Assembly (NCBI RefSeq): GCF_040546765.1
Contig: NZ_JBEPOK010000001.1
Location: forward strand, 496,001-560,000
Source: Arthrobacter sp. OAP107
GTDB taxonomy: Bacteria; Actinomycetota; Actinomycetes; Actinomycetales; Micrococcaceae
Direction: 5' to 3'
Length of the DNA stretch: 64,000 nt
The notes under the pieces were generated by a model. That model was not told the DNA's origin. It did not search any database and saw nothing but the letters and a program-made list of their open reading frames with translations. Position 1 is the first letter of the stretch, and the number at the start of each line of letters is the position of its first letter. Below are positions 42,976-51,581 of this stretch, one piece after another. The translations under genes were made by a program, and so were the position numbers.

Positions 42976-43003
42976 GACGACGGCGGGAGGTCCCGCCGTC
43001 GTC
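42976..43003. terminator. Hairpin of the GACGACGGCGGG family (orphan)
   Basis: GACGACGGCGGGA (42976-42988) pairs with TCCCGCCGTCGTC (42991-43003), followed by GTTCTT. No established gene ends next to it. Confidence 0.68.
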
Positions 43004-43108
43004 GTTCTTGCCGGGGTCTGTCCGGTTCCCCGCAACGCTCCGTTGAAGTGTCAGGCACGCGCCGGAATACTGGAATCGGGACGATGTCCGGCGGCAAGGC
43101 GGTGAAAG

Positions 43109-43708
43109 GTGACAGGCTCAACGAGCGGTGACTTCCGGCGGAAGGTGGAGCGCGCTGCCGAACTCCGTGCCCTCCGGTCCGCCGGCGGGACAGCGGAGGA
43201 AGACGCGGAACTGTCCGCCGCCGAGTCCGAAGTGCGGGAAAAGCGCCGGAAGGTCAGCGACGCTGCCCGCGCCGACTACCTGATCCGGGACGCGATGGCG
43301 CAGGGAAAGTTCGACAACCTGAAATACTCCGGCAAGCCGATTCCCGGGCTCGGCGAGGGCTACGACCCCGACTGGTGGGTCAAGGGCCTCATCCAGCGCG
43401 AGCACCTCAGCGGGCTGGGACCAAAGGCGATCCTGCTGCGAACCGAGGATGCAGAGCTGGACGCCAGACTGGACGCCCAGTACACGGAAAAGCAGGTCCG
43501 CGACATCGTCGAGGACTTCAACGCCAGTGTCATCGACGCCCGCCGCCAGTTGCAGGGCGGGCCGCCGGTGGTGACGAAAACCCGCGACGCCGACGTCGAG
43601 GTGCAGCGGTGGCGCGAACGGCGGGCGGCGGCGGCCGCGGCTGCACCGGAACCTGTTGCCGAAGCCAAGACGCCCTGGTGGCGGCGCCTGCGCAACCGCT
43701 CCTCCTGA
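43109..43708 (+). CDS. DUF1992 (DnaJ-C28 conserved domain) protein
   Basis: 199 residues from a GTG. The conserved core reads DYLIRDAMAQGKFDNLKYSG then KPIPGLG, the DUF1992 signature (GxFxxLxxxGKPL), and continues DPDWWVKGLIQREHL. A charged coiled-coil-like N-terminus precedes it. The C-terminus is Ala- and Arg-rich. Human DNAJC28 shares this domain; bacterial function unknown. AAAGG overlaps the start region. Confidence 0.85.
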   Translation: MTGSTSGDFRRKVERAAELRALRSAGGTAEEDAELSAAESEVREKRRKVSDAARADYLIRDAMAQGKFDNLKYSGKPIPGLGEGYDPDWWVKGLIQREHLSGLGPKAILLRTEDAELDARLDAQYTEKQVRDIVEDFNASVIDARRQLQGGPPVVTKTRDADVEVQRWRERRAAAAAAAPEPVAEAKTPWWRRLRNRSS

Positions 43709-43769
43709 ATCCTTGCGGGTCCTGACGCCCCGGGGTCCCTGAAGCCCCGCGAGGTGGCACGATAAAGGA

Positions 43770-44651
43770 ATGGTGGCTGTTCTGCTGGGCTGGAACCCGG
43801 GCGTAGGCGATACCTGGCCGGGTTATTCGCGGGTGGTGGATGAGCTGGGCGCTGCCGGCGTGCACCGCCGGTCGTGGCCCACCGGACCGGGAACCGGCGC
43901 TGGTGCCGAAGCCCTGCCGGAACCGGGTGCGGACGCCTGGCTCCTGCTGCATGGAAAGACGGGCAGCGGGCTGATTGGCCACGGCGTGGTCGCCTCCGCG
44001 CCATATCTGGCTGCCGGGACGGGTCCTGAAGGCGAACCGCGGACCTGCGTTGACGTGGACTTCGACGCGCTGCTGCCGCTCGGAGACCAGATCGCGGTGG
44101 ATATCCTGGCAGCCCGCGCGCCGCTAACCGACTGGTCTGCCGCCGCGAGTGCTGGCTCCCAGGCGGTACCGGAGGAACAGGCACGCGCCATCCGGGAAGT
44201 CTGGGCCGAGCAACTGCCGGCCGACGAGATGGATCCGGTTCTGCCTGTGCCGGGCACCCTGCCGCAGGACGCCCTGGTCCGGGTGGGCGTAAGCCGGTAC
44301 GAGCGCGACCCCCACGCCAGGCGCGTCTGCCTGGCGCACTACGGGACCTCGTGCGCCGCCTGCGGGTTTTCCTTCGAGGCCGCCTACGGCCCGGAAGGCG
44401 AAGGCTTTATCCACGTCCATCACCTGGTGCCGGCAGCCCAGCTGGGGCCAGGCTACGAGCTGGACCCCGTGGGCGACCTCGTTCCGCTGTGCCCCAACTG
44501 CCACGCCATGGCGCACCGGCGCCGGATCCCCTACACCGTCGCGGAACTGCGGGCCATGAGGTCCCGGGCGGGGTACATCGGCGGATCCGTGGTGTCACAG
44601 CAGGAGCTGGACGCCCAGGCTGACGCCCGACGCATCCTGGGCAGCACCTGA
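43770..44651 (+). CDS. HNH endonuclease, McrA-like
   Basis: 293 residues. The C-terminal HNH domain shows Cys pairs (SCAACGF and CPNCHAM), the catalytic HVHHLVPAAQ and DLVPLCPNCHAMAHRRR. The N-terminal 110 residues (LGWNPGVGDTWPGYSRVVDE, AWLLLHGKTGSGLIGHGVVA) look like a beta-rich base-recognition module, possibly PUA/EVE-like. That layout suggests a modification-dependent (type IV) nuclease of the McrA sort, inferred from architecture. No methylase neighbour is present. Confidence 0.8.
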   Translation: MVAVLLGWNPGVGDTWPGYSRVVDELGAAGVHRRSWPTGPGTGAGAEALPEPGADAWLLLHGKTGSGLIGHGVVASAPYLAAGTGPEGEPRTCVDVDFDALLPLGDQIAVDILAARAPLTDWSAAASAGSQAVPEEQARAIREVWAEQLPADEMDPVLPVPGTLPQDALVRVGVSRYERDPHARRVCLAHYGTSCAACGFSFEAAYGPEGEGFIHVHHLVPAAQLGPGYELDPVGDLVPLCPNCHAMAHRRRIPYTVAELRAMRSRAGYIGGSVVSQQELDAQADARRILGST

Positions 44652-44700
44652 CCCGGACCCTGTGGGTGAACCGCCCGGTTGACGCGACCGCCGACGGGAC

Positions 44701-45057
44701 CTACGGGTACCAGAGCCAGTCCCGGTTGAAGTCGGGATGGTCGCTGTAGGGGACCGCGAGCGCATTGAGGGACAGGGTGGTCCATTCCAGCGCCTGCGGG
44801 ATCCACTCGGACTCGTCCCCGAATGGATCGCTCACAAGCGTGGCCAGTGCCGTTTGCCTGGCCGCCTCGACGATGCTGATCAGGCGCCGCTTGGCTTCGC
44901 ATTCCAGCAGCAGGCGGCGTTCGTACCACCTGCCCGCTTCGGACGTCGTGCGGTCGTCGAGCAGCTTGCGCGCCACCGCTTCGTCCTCGGCGATGCGCGC
45001 GGACAGGAACTCCACAATGTCCACTGTCTGAGCGTACGCCCGCCGCCACGCGGGCAC
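44701..45057 (-). CDS. DUF6221 family protein
   Basis: 118 residues (or 107 from GTG 45024, VDIVEFLSARIAEDEAVARK, the usual family start). Other family marks: LLECEAKRRLISIVEAA and the ending LNALAVPYSDHPDFNRDWLW. A small cytosolic actinobacterial protein of unknown function. It lies 6 nt after the Nudix gene on the same strand, probably in one transcript with it. Confidence 0.75.
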   Translation of the reverse strand: MPAWRRAYAQTVDIVEFLSARIAEDEAVARKLLDDRTTSEAGRWYERRLLLECEAKRRLISIVEAARQTALATLVSDPFGDESEWIPQALEWTTLSLNALAVPYSDHPDFNRDWLWYP

Positions 45058-45063
45058 ACGCGG

Positions 45064-46023
45064 CTAGACGGCGGCCCGAAGGTCCACGGCCGTGCTGAGA
45101 TCCAGCTCGGTGCTGAGGTCCGCCGGGGAGAGCGGCAGGTAATACGCGGAGCGGTAGCGGGTGCGGTCGCCGGTCAGTACCCAGGCCGATCCCTTGCGGA
45201 CGCGGAAGCGCTTGGTCAGGGCCGTCCGGTCGCGTTGGATGAGGTGGGCCAGAACGTCTGCCATGACATCCTCGTGCGTGCACAGAACCGTTCCCGTCCC
45301 GCGGGCCTGGGCCACGAGGTCCAGCGTGGCCGCCAGGTTCCCGCCGGTCAGGTGCTCCGTGCGCTGCACTTCGAGGGATTGCCGGCGTGCCAGTTCAGCG
45401 ACGGTTTCGACGCAGCGGATCGAGGGCGCCGAGACGATGCGTTCGATTGCGAACATGGCTCCCAGCGAGGCCAGCGACCTGGCGGCCTGCACGCCGGCAG
45501 GAGCCAGCGGCCGGACGCCTGCTGCCGGATCCCACTCGTGCCGTTCCACCATCTCGCCCCCGCGCACCAGCAGCAGCGTTTTCTCCCGCTCCGGCGCAGG
45601 ACGGACGCCCAGCTCCAACTGGAGCCGGCTGCCCAGGGCGATGATGGCGGGCCTGTCCCGCGGTTCTGTCACCGTGCGCAAGGCAGCCGGCAGCGAAAGC
45701 CACCTGACGGCGTCGACCTCTTCATTAGGGGTGAAGCGGCCTGACCCCGCCGCGGCAGCCCAGTAACGGATGGTCTTGATTCGGCGTTTGCTGTCCTCGT
45801 AGCGGATGCTGGGCAGTTCGGCGCCCAGGCGGCAGCGCAGGCCCGTTTCCTCGCGAACCTCGCGCTCCGCGCACTCCCGGCCGGTTTCACCGGGGTCGGC
45901 CTTGCCCTTGGGAATGGACCAGTCGACGTGGGCCGGCCGGTGGATCAGGAGCACTTCAAGCGTGCCTTGCTTTCCGATCCGCCAGGGCAGTGCACCGAAC
46001 GTCGGGGGCTTCGTCCTGCTCAT
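45064..46023 (-). CDS. Nudix hydrolase with degenerate histidine-phosphatase domain (MutT1-like)
   Basis: 319 residues. The Nudix box spans about residues 40-62 (GKADPGETGRECAEREVREE, then TGL) with all catalytic Glu residues. From about 148 a histidine-phosphatase fold follows, as in mycobacterial MutT1, an 8-oxo-dGTP/diadenosine polyphosphate hydrolase. The catalytic RHG motif is LLVRGGEM here: His155 is Gly. The second His (CTHEDV) is retained. So the Nudix reaction should work but the phosphatase step probably does not. ATGA overlap with the ABC transporter stop. Confidence 0.88.
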   Translation of the reverse strand: MSRTKPPTFGALPWRIGKQGTLEVLLIHRPAHVDWSIPKGKADPGETGRECAEREVREETGLRCRLGAELPSIRYEDSKRRIKTIRYWAAAAGSGRFTPNEEVDAVRWLSLPAALRTVTEPRDRPAIIALGSRLQLELGVRPAPEREKTLLLVRGGEMVERHEWDPAAGVRPLAPAGVQAARSLASLGAMFAIERIVSAPSIRCVETVAELARRQSLEVQRTEHLTGGNLAATLDLVAQARGTGTVLCTHEDVMADVLAHLIQRDRTALTKRFRVRKGSAWVLTGDRTRYRSAYYLPLSPADLSTELDLSTAVDLRAAV

Positions 46024-47912
46024 GCGCTCGTCTCCGTCTGAAGGCTGCCGTTTCCGGCAGGAAGCAGGTTCTGGGCAGGAAGCAGGTCCTCGGCAGGAAG
46101 GTTCTCGGCAGGGACCAGCGTGAGGGCCGGGGCGTCCTTGGCGTGTTGCAGGCTGTCCAGCCGGCTGTAGAGCCCGCCGGACGCAGCGAGTTCGCCATGC
46201 CTTCCGCTTTCCACGATCCGCCCCTTGTCCAGGACGTAGATCCGGTCGGCCCGCTTGAGTGTCGAGAGCCGGTGGGCGATGACGATCACCGTGCGCCCGG
46301 CCATGAGCCGCTCGAGGCCGCGCATGACGTATTGCTCCGAGATGGCGTCCAGCCCGGATGTTGGCTCATCGAGGATGACGATGGGGGTGTCCCGGACGAG
46401 GGCACGGGCGATGGCGATGCGCTGGCGCTGCCCGCCCGAAAGAGTGACGCCGCGCTCGGCCACCGGGGTGTCGTATCCCAGAGGCAGGTTGCGGACGAAC
46501 TCGTCCACGTGGGCTGCCTCGGCCGCGGCCAGGACCTGCTCCCGGGTGACGTTCTCAGAGCCGTAGGCGATGTTGTCGTAGATGGTCCCCCGGAACAGGA
46601 TGGATTCCTGCAGCACCATGGAGACCTGCCGGCGCACAGAGGCCACCTGCAGGTCCCGCACGTCGATGCCGTCCAGGAGAACTTCCCCCTCGGCGGCATC
46701 GTAGAGCCGCGGAATCAGGCTGACCACTGACGACTTGCCGGCACCCGTCGGGCCAGTGATCGCCACGACGCTGCCGGGCTCCGCCTTAAGGTCAATCCCG
46801 TGCAGGACGTGCCGGTCGCCCTGGTAGCCGAAGCTTACCGAGCGCAGCTCCACGGCACCGGCCAGACGCGGAGCGGGTTGGGCGCCGGGCAGGTCCGAGA
46901 TGGCCGGCGCGGTGTCCAGGATTTCCTGGATGCGCTCGGCGCTGGCCTGGCCGCGGCTGATGACGGTGGTGAGTTTGGCCAGCGACTTCATGGGGGAGTA
47001 CAGGGCCTTGAGGTAGGCAAGGAAGACGAGCAGCAGGCCCAGCGTCAGGGATCCGTCCAGCACACCCTGGGCGCCAATCCAGAGCACCAGCACCGTGCCC
47101 AGGGTCGCGATGATGTCTACCAGCGGCGAGAACATGGACTGCAGCCGGATGACCCTCAGGCCGGCGTCACGCCGTCCGTCGTTCCGGCTGCGGAAGTCCT
47201 CTTCGTGGCGCGCCTCACTCGTGTAGGTCTGCATCACCCGGACCGAGGCGAACGTCTCCGACATCGCCGCCGCGATGTCGCTGTCCCTGTTGCGGGCATC
47301 CTTCGACGCACCCTTGATGCGGCGCCGGTAGAACAGCACGGTGATGAACAGCAGCGGGGACACCGCAAGGCCGATCAGTGCAAAGGTCGGATCGATCAGC
47401 ATGCAGATGGTGGTGACGAATCCGAGGATGAAGATGTTGGGCAGCAGCACCGACAGGATGGACACCATGAGGGCCCGCACGTAGTCGACGTCCGTGGTGG
47501 TGCGCGTGACCAGGTCGCCCAGCCGCTGCTTGTCGTGGAAGGCCAGTGACAGCCGCTGCAGATGGGTGAAGACTTCAGCCCGGATCGTGGCCATCGCCCT
47601 CTCACCCACGCCGTTGAGCAGGCGGGTGCCGAGGTAGTCCGCCCCCGCATTCAGCACTGTCATGGCGAGCAGCGCAGAGGCGGCGAGCAGCAGCAGCTGG
47701 AGCTGGCTCAGGCCGGCCAGGCCAAGGAAGGAGGGCATCTCGTGGAGCTTGGAGCTGCCCGTCGGCTGCAGCACGTCGTCGACGATGACCTTCATGGGCC
47801 ACGGCAGGGCCACTTCCATGGCGGCGACAAACACCACCAGGAGGGCGCCGCCTGCAAGCGCCCACACATGCGGGGCTATCGCCCCGCGGAACCGCCAAAA
47901 GGTTTGAAACAT
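46020..47912 (-). CDS. ABC exporter, fused permease-ATPase
   Basis: 630 residues from ATG 47912 (GGGGG upstream). Six membrane segments in 1-310, then the ATPase domain: Walker A GPTGAGKSS, signature LSGGQRQRIAIARAL, Walker B PIVILDEPTSG, H-loop VIAHRLSTLK. It resembles MsbA/lipid or multidrug half-transporters. The C-terminal tail is a short repeat of acidic LPAEDLLPAQNLLPAGN units. It overlaps the Nudix gene by ATGA, an unexpected pairing. Confidence 0.9.
   Translation of the reverse strand: MFQTFWRFRGAIAPHVWALAGGALLVVFVAAMEVALPWPMKVIVDDVLQPTGSSKLHEMPSFLGLAGLSQLQLLLLAASALLAMTVLNAGADYLGTRLLNGVGERAMATIRAEVFTHLQRLSLAFHDKQRLGDLVTRTTTDVDYVRALMVSILSVLLPNIFILGFVTTICMLIDPTFALIGLAVSPLLFITVLFYRRRIKGASKDARNRDSDIAAAMSETFASVRVMQTYTSEARHEEDFRSRNDGRRDAGLRVIRLQSMFSPLVDIIATLGTVLVLWIGAQGVLDGSLTLGLLLVFLAYLKALYSPMKSLAKLTTVISRGQASAERIQEILDTAPAISDLPGAQPAPRLAGAVELRSVSFGYQGDRHVLHGIDLKAEPGSVVAITGPTGAGKSSVVSLIPRLYDAAEGEVLLDGIDVRDLQVASVRRQVSMVLQESILFRGTIYDNIAYGSENVTREQVLAAAEAAHVDEFVRNLPLGYDTPVAERGVTLSGGQRQRIAIARALVRDTPIVILDEPTSGLDAISEQYVMRGLERLMAGRTVIVIAHRLSTLKRADRIYVLDKGRIVESGRHGELAASGGLYSRLDSLQHAKDAPALTLVPAENLPAEDLLPAQNLLPAGNGSLQTETSA
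46056..46118 (-). repeat. In-frame tandem repeat in the ABC exporter C-terminus
   Basis: Units GGCAGGAAGCAGGTTCTG (46056-46073), GGCAGGAAGCAGGTCCTC (46074-46091), GGCAGGAAGGTTCTC (46092-46106) and a partial GGCAGGGACCAG. Lengths of 18 and 15 bp keep the frame, so copy number could vary without breaking the gene. Confidence 0.7.
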
Positions 47913-48022
47913 CTTTCCCCCTAAGAACCCGGCGGTCGCGGGCGTCACCCGAACGCTGTGCGTTGGGTGATGCTCTGAGACCGGCCAGGGATAATCCCTG
48001 GTCGGGCCTACTATTTCCTAAC

Positions 48023-48067
48023 GAGCTTTGGGAAAACCCTGCCGGAGCTTGGGGAAAACCTGCTGCC
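48023..48067. repeat. Two imperfect 22-nt direct repeats
   Basis: GAGCTTTGGGAAAACCCTG at 48023 and GAGCTTGGGGAAAACCTGCT at 48045, each ending in GCCG, adjoining head to tail. They lie in the divergent region between the ABC exporter and the 48182 gene and may bind a regulator. Confidence 0.45.
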
Positions 48068-48181
48068 GGGATGAAGTCCGACGGCGGTTGCACCGTTTGG
48101 GGGGCTTACAACCGGCCTGTCACGGACTACCGTTTGCAAGTAGAGGCAATTTCCAGCCCGCACGGCAGCAAAGGAGTCGGC

Positions 48182-48559
48182 ATGGGTGACGTGTGGATCC
48201 GCACGATCAACCATGGACTGGTGCGGGCCGAGAGGGTCACGGAGATTGCCGCCTCCCGCGGATCGGTCCACGAGGAGCGCGGGTATTCGATCAAGGCCGT
48301 GGCCGAAGGCAAGGCGTACATTCTGATCGACAACAGCGACCTCGAGGGCACGGCGGGCGCACGCTTCGGGCATGCCGGCCGCATGCAGGCGGCACTGCTG
48401 CTCGCCGTCGACGAGGCACGCACGGCCACCACGCCCATGGTGATCAGCTACGAACAGGCCGGGGAGCGCTGGGTCCTCACCCCGGCGTCGGACATTGCCG
48501 GTGAAGCGGTGCCGGCCGTGCCGATGACGTCGGGGGACCACCACCTGCCCACGGGCTGA
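48182..48559 (+). CDS. Hypothetical protein
   Basis: 125 residues from ATG 48182 with AAAGGAG 7 nt upstream. It starts MGDVWIRTINHGLVRAERVT, has a compact alternating beta/helix pattern (YSIKAVAEGKAYILIDNSDL) and ends in a Pro-rich tail. No family recognised; it has no signal peptide or membrane segment. Divergent from the ABC exporter and convergent with the antiporter. Confidence 0.75.
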   Translation: MGDVWIRTINHGLVRAERVTEIAASRGSVHEERGYSIKAVAEGKAYILIDNSDLEGTAGARFGHAGRMQAALLLAVDEARTATTPMVISYEQAGERWVLTPASDIAGEAVPAVPMTSGDHHLPTG

Positions 48560-48632
48560 GGTACGCCCACTTCCGCCTGGCGGGCCACCGCACCGGCATC
48601 CTCCGGTCCCAGGAAGCGGGCCGTGTCGGTGG

Positions 48633-50498
48633 TTAGCCGAGCAGGTCGTCCACGTAGCACCACCGCCAGTCCTCGCCCGGTTCGATGCTGCGCATGACCG
48701 GGTGTCCGGTGGCCTTGAAATGCTTGGAGGCGTGGGTGGCGGGCGAGGAATCACAGCAGGCCACGTTCCCGCACTCCAGGCACATCCGCAGGTGGACCGT
48801 GACGGTGCCCTCGCGGGTGCAGGCGTCACAGCGTGCGCCGCCGGGGACCTCGGGATCGTGTGCCCGCTCCAGGTGCTCGCAGTCGCCGCCCGGCCTGGCG
48901 ACGGCGCGGGAGCCGGAAACATCGGCCTCCTCGATGACGGCGTCCAGCATCGACTCCTCGACGTCCAGCCGCTCCAGGACGCTGCTGAGCACCTCGTGGG
49001 CGTAGTTCCCGCCGCTCCTGAGTTCGAGGACCTTCGCCCGCTCCGCCTCCAGCATGGCCAGCCGCAGCTGGGCATAGCGCTGGCTGGGGGTGGCGGCTTC
49101 TGCCGTCGGCCTGCCCAGACGTTCCCACGCTGCCAGTCCGCGCTCCAGCGTCCTCCGCTTGAGCATGGCCACCACCTCCGGAGGGTCATCGTCGGTCTGG
49201 AGTTCGTGCAGCCGCTCCACTCCAGCCGCCGTGGCCTGCTGCGTCAGCGAGGCCTGGGAGAGTGCGTCCTCGCCAGGATCGGGGCCCTGCACGCGAAGCA
49301 GCCGCACCAGGGCTGGCAGCGTGAAGCCTTGCAGCGCCAGGGTGCCGGCCACCACCACCAACGCCGCCAGAATCAGGACGGTGCGGTGCTCCAGCTCCTC
49401 GGGCAGCGTGAGGGCTGCGGCCAGCGTGACCACGCCGCGCATGCCGGCCCACGAGATGATGGCCGGGTATTGCCAGGGCGGTGCAGGGTCCTGCCGGGCC
49501 ACGGCCGGAATGAGCCGGGGCAGGTAGGTGGCCGGAAATACCCAGACCGGGCGCAGCAGGAGCACGGCCAGCAGGATCACCGCACACCCGGCCCAGGTCC
49601 TTGCAGCGCCCAGGGAGTCATCCTGGACGCCGTCAATGATGGTCCGGACCTGCAGCCCGATGAGGAGGAACACCGAGTTTTCCAGCAGGAACTGCACGGT
49701 CTCCCAGTTGCTCCGCTGGCTCTGCCGGGCGGCCCCGTTGGGCATGGAGGGGGCCTTGGTGCCCATGATCAGGCCGGTGACCACCACGGCCAGAACGCCG
49801 GACGCGTGGATTGCCTCCGCCGGCAGGTAGGCCACGAAGGGTGCCATCAGCGACGTCGAGGTGTTGATGGCAACGTTGCGGATCCGCCGGCGCAGCTGGG
49901 TGAGGACGTAGGCTGCGGTGAGCCCCACCATCAGGCCGCCGCCCGCGGCCAGCAGGAAGTCGGCGCCGATCTCCAGCACGGAAACACTTCCTGCGATGGC
50001 CGCCACGGCGGCGCGGAGGCATACCAGGGCGGTTGCGTCGTTGACCAGCGACTCGCCTTCCAGGATGCTCACGATCCTGCGCGGCATCCCCACCTTGCGC
50101 GCAATGGCCGTGGCGGCCACCGCATCCGGCGGCGCCACCACGGCAGCGAGCGCGATGGCTGCGGCGAGCGGTATCTCCGGGAACAGCCACCAGACCACCA
50201 GGCCAACGGCGATGGTGCCGAAGATGACGTAGCCCACCGAGAGCAGTGAGATGGCCCGTTTGTTGGAGCGGAAGTCGAACAGCGAGGTTCGCAGGGCGGC
50301 GGCGTACAGCAGCGGCGGCAACAGCCCCACCAGGACGAGTTCAGGGTTGAGGTCCACCCGCGGCACGAACGGGAGGAAGGAACCGGCCACCCCGGCGAGC
50401 ACCAGAAGCAGCGGGACCGACACATCCAGCTTCCGGCCCAACGCGCTGACCGCGCATACCACGGCGGCGAGCGCCAGCAATCCCAGGGCGACGTCCAT
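48633..50498 (-). CDS. CPA1 Na+/H+ antiporter with C-terminal UBP zinc finger
   Basis: 621 residues. About 12 membrane segments (1-410) with the ion-binding ND motif in GESLVNDATALV and LAAVVAPPDAVAATAIARK. A cytosolic helical region follows. From about 540 a UBP-type zinc finger (CEHLERAHD, CDACTREG, CLECGNVACCDSS, HASKHFKATGHPV) closes the protein, a fold best known from eukaryotic deubiquitinases. This should exchange Na+ or K+ for H+; the finger probably senses or anchors. Confidence 0.88.
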   Translation of the reverse strand: MDVALGLLALAAVVCAVSALGRKLDVSVPLLLVLAGVAGSFLPFVPRVDLNPELVLVGLLPPLLYAAALRTSLFDFRSNKRAISLLSVGYVIFGTIAVGLVVWWLFPEIPLAAAIALAAVVAPPDAVAATAIARKVGMPRRIVSILEGESLVNDATALVCLRAAVAAIAGSVSVLEIGADFLLAAGGGLMVGLTAAYVLTQLRRRIRNVAINTSTSLMAPFVAYLPAEAIHASGVLAVVVTGLIMGTKAPSMPNGAARQSQRSNWETVQFLLENSVFLLIGLQVRTIIDGVQDDSLGAARTWAGCAVILLAVLLLRPVWVFPATYLPRLIPAVARQDPAPPWQYPAIISWAGMRGVVTLAAALTLPEELEHRTVLILAALVVVAGTLALQGFTLPALVRLLRVQGPDPGEDALSQASLTQQATAAGVERLHELQTDDDPPEVVAMLKRRTLERGLAAWERLGRPTAEAATPSQRYAQLRLAMLEAERAKVLELRSGGNYAHEVLSSVLERLDVEESMLDAVIEEADVSGSRAVARPGGDCEHLERAHDPEVPGGARCDACTREGTVTVHLRMCLECGNVACCDSSPATHASKHFKATGHPVMRSIEPGEDWRWCYVDDLLG

Positions 50499-50551
50499 GC
50501 GGCTATTCTCTCAGCCGCCGTGGACTGCCCGACGGCGGGCAGGGACTTCCG

Positions 50552-50713
50552 TCAGGGTGTCCCCGAACGCTTGGGCGCAGGTTCGACGACGTCGTCAGCA
50601 CCTTCCGCCGGATCCTGCGAATGCATGCGGATATCGGTGGGGTCTGCCGTTTCGTCCCCTTCGGCTGGGGCCTCGCTGTGGATGCGCTGCAGCGGTTCCG
50701 GGATCTCGCTCAT
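50552..50713 (-). CDS. Small acidic protein
   Basis: 53 residues: MSEIPEPLQRIHSEAPAEGD at the N-terminus, highly acidic and Pro-rich, predicted disordered. The ATG is preceded by GAGGAG at 9 nt and by a promoter at 50794-50765, which makes it a likely real gene despite its size. No family known. Confidence 0.6.
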   Translation of the reverse strand: MSEIPEPLQRIHSEAPAEGDETADPTDIRMHSQDPAEGADDVVEPAPKRSGTP

Positions 50714-50764
50714 GACTGCCGCTCCTCTGTTGCGGGTGTGTGCTGTGTGCCATCGCTTACGTTC

Positions 50765-50794
50765 ATCTAGCTACCGCACCCGTCAGACTGTCAA
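50765..50794 (-). promoter_or_regulatory. Promoter of the small acidic protein
   Basis: Minus strand: TTGACA (50794-50789), 18-nt spacer, CTAGAT (50770-50765); transcription would begin about 45 nt before the ATG at 50713. Confidence 0.5.
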
Positions 50795-50942
50795 GAACCG
50801 GCCCCGCGCTCTGGCCGTGGATTTTGTTCTGTGTTGAACTGTTGGGGTTGCACCCGAATGCCCCGCGGCTAACAGCCGCAGCACCGCCCTTTGCACCGTC
50901 GGCCCAGCCGGTTCGCGCCGGCTGCTGGGAAGGAACACCATT

Positions 50943-51554
50943 ATGGCAACGTTTAAGATCGGCTACTTCGTAGGGAGCCTGGCCAGCGGCTCGATCAACC
51001 GGACGCTCTCCAAGGCCCTCATCAAGCTCGCCCCGGGGGACCTCGAGTTCACCGAGATCCCCATCAAGGACCTGCCCCTGTACAGCTATGACTATGACGC
51101 CGACTTCCCGCCGGAAGGCCGTGCCCTCAAGGAAGCCATCGAGGACTCCGACGGCATCCTCTTTGTCTCCCCGGAATACAACCGTTCCATTCCCGGTGCG
51201 CTGAAGAATGCCATCGACTGGGGATCACGCCCCTGGGGCACCAACTCGTTCGCCCGCAAGCCCACCGGCATCATCGGCGCCTCGCCCGGGAGCATCGGCA
51301 CGGCGGTGATGCAGTCCTCCATGCGCGCCGTACTGAGCTTCCTCGATGCCCCGCAGCTGAACGCGCCCGAGGCCTACGTGAAGTTCAATCCGGACGTATT
51401 CGGCAGCGACGGCGAGGTCAAGGACGAATCCACGGAGGCCTTCCTGCGGCACTACATGGAGGAGTACTGCGCCTTCGTCCAGCGGGTCCTGGCGGCCAAC
51501 GCGCCGGGCCACATCGGCGACCCGGAACCCGACACCCAGAAACTCTCCCGCTAA
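50943..51554 (+). CDS. NADPH-dependent FMN reductase
   Basis: 203 residues, flavodoxin-like. FMN-phosphate loop GSLASGSINRTLSKAL, then VSPEYNRSIPGALKNAIDWG, the hallmark of the ChrR/YieF/azoreductase group, and GIIGASPGSIGTAVMQ. It probably reduces quinones, chromate or azo compounds as an antioxidant enzyme. GGAAGGA precedes the ATG. Convergent with the carboxyltransferase. Confidence 0.9.
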   Translation: MATFKIGYFVGSLASGSINRTLSKALIKLAPGDLEFTEIPIKDLPLYSYDYDADFPPEGRALKEAIEDSDGILFVSPEYNRSIPGALKNAIDWGSRPWGTNSFARKPTGIIGASPGSIGTAVMQSSMRAVLSFLDAPQLNAPEAYVKFNPDVFGSDGEVKDESTEAFLRHYMEEYCAFVQRVLAANAPGHIGDPEPDTQKLSR

Positions 51555-51557
51555 CCG

Positions 51558-51581
51558 CCCCCTCGTTCTTCCTAGAGGGGG
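51558..51581. terminator. Small convergent hairpin
   Basis: CCCCCTC (51558-51564) pairs with GAGGGGG (51575-51581), 10-nt loop. It includes the stop codon of the carboxyltransferase and follows the FMN reductase stop. Short stem, no T-run. Confidence 0.35.

Larger units (their letters stand above)
42338..43108. other. Large intergenic region with terminator and one weak ORF
   Basis: 771 nt between divergent genes. The only supported element is the hairpin at 42976-43003, which has no firm gene in front of it. The 62-codon frame at 42752 ends 36 nt before it. The long minus-strand frame in 42550-43035 has shadow-type composition. Confidence 0.5.

Noticed and set aside
42550..43035. 161-codon minus-strand frame in the intergenic gap
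   Set aside because: Shadow-like composition, no ribosome site, runs across the terminator hairpin.
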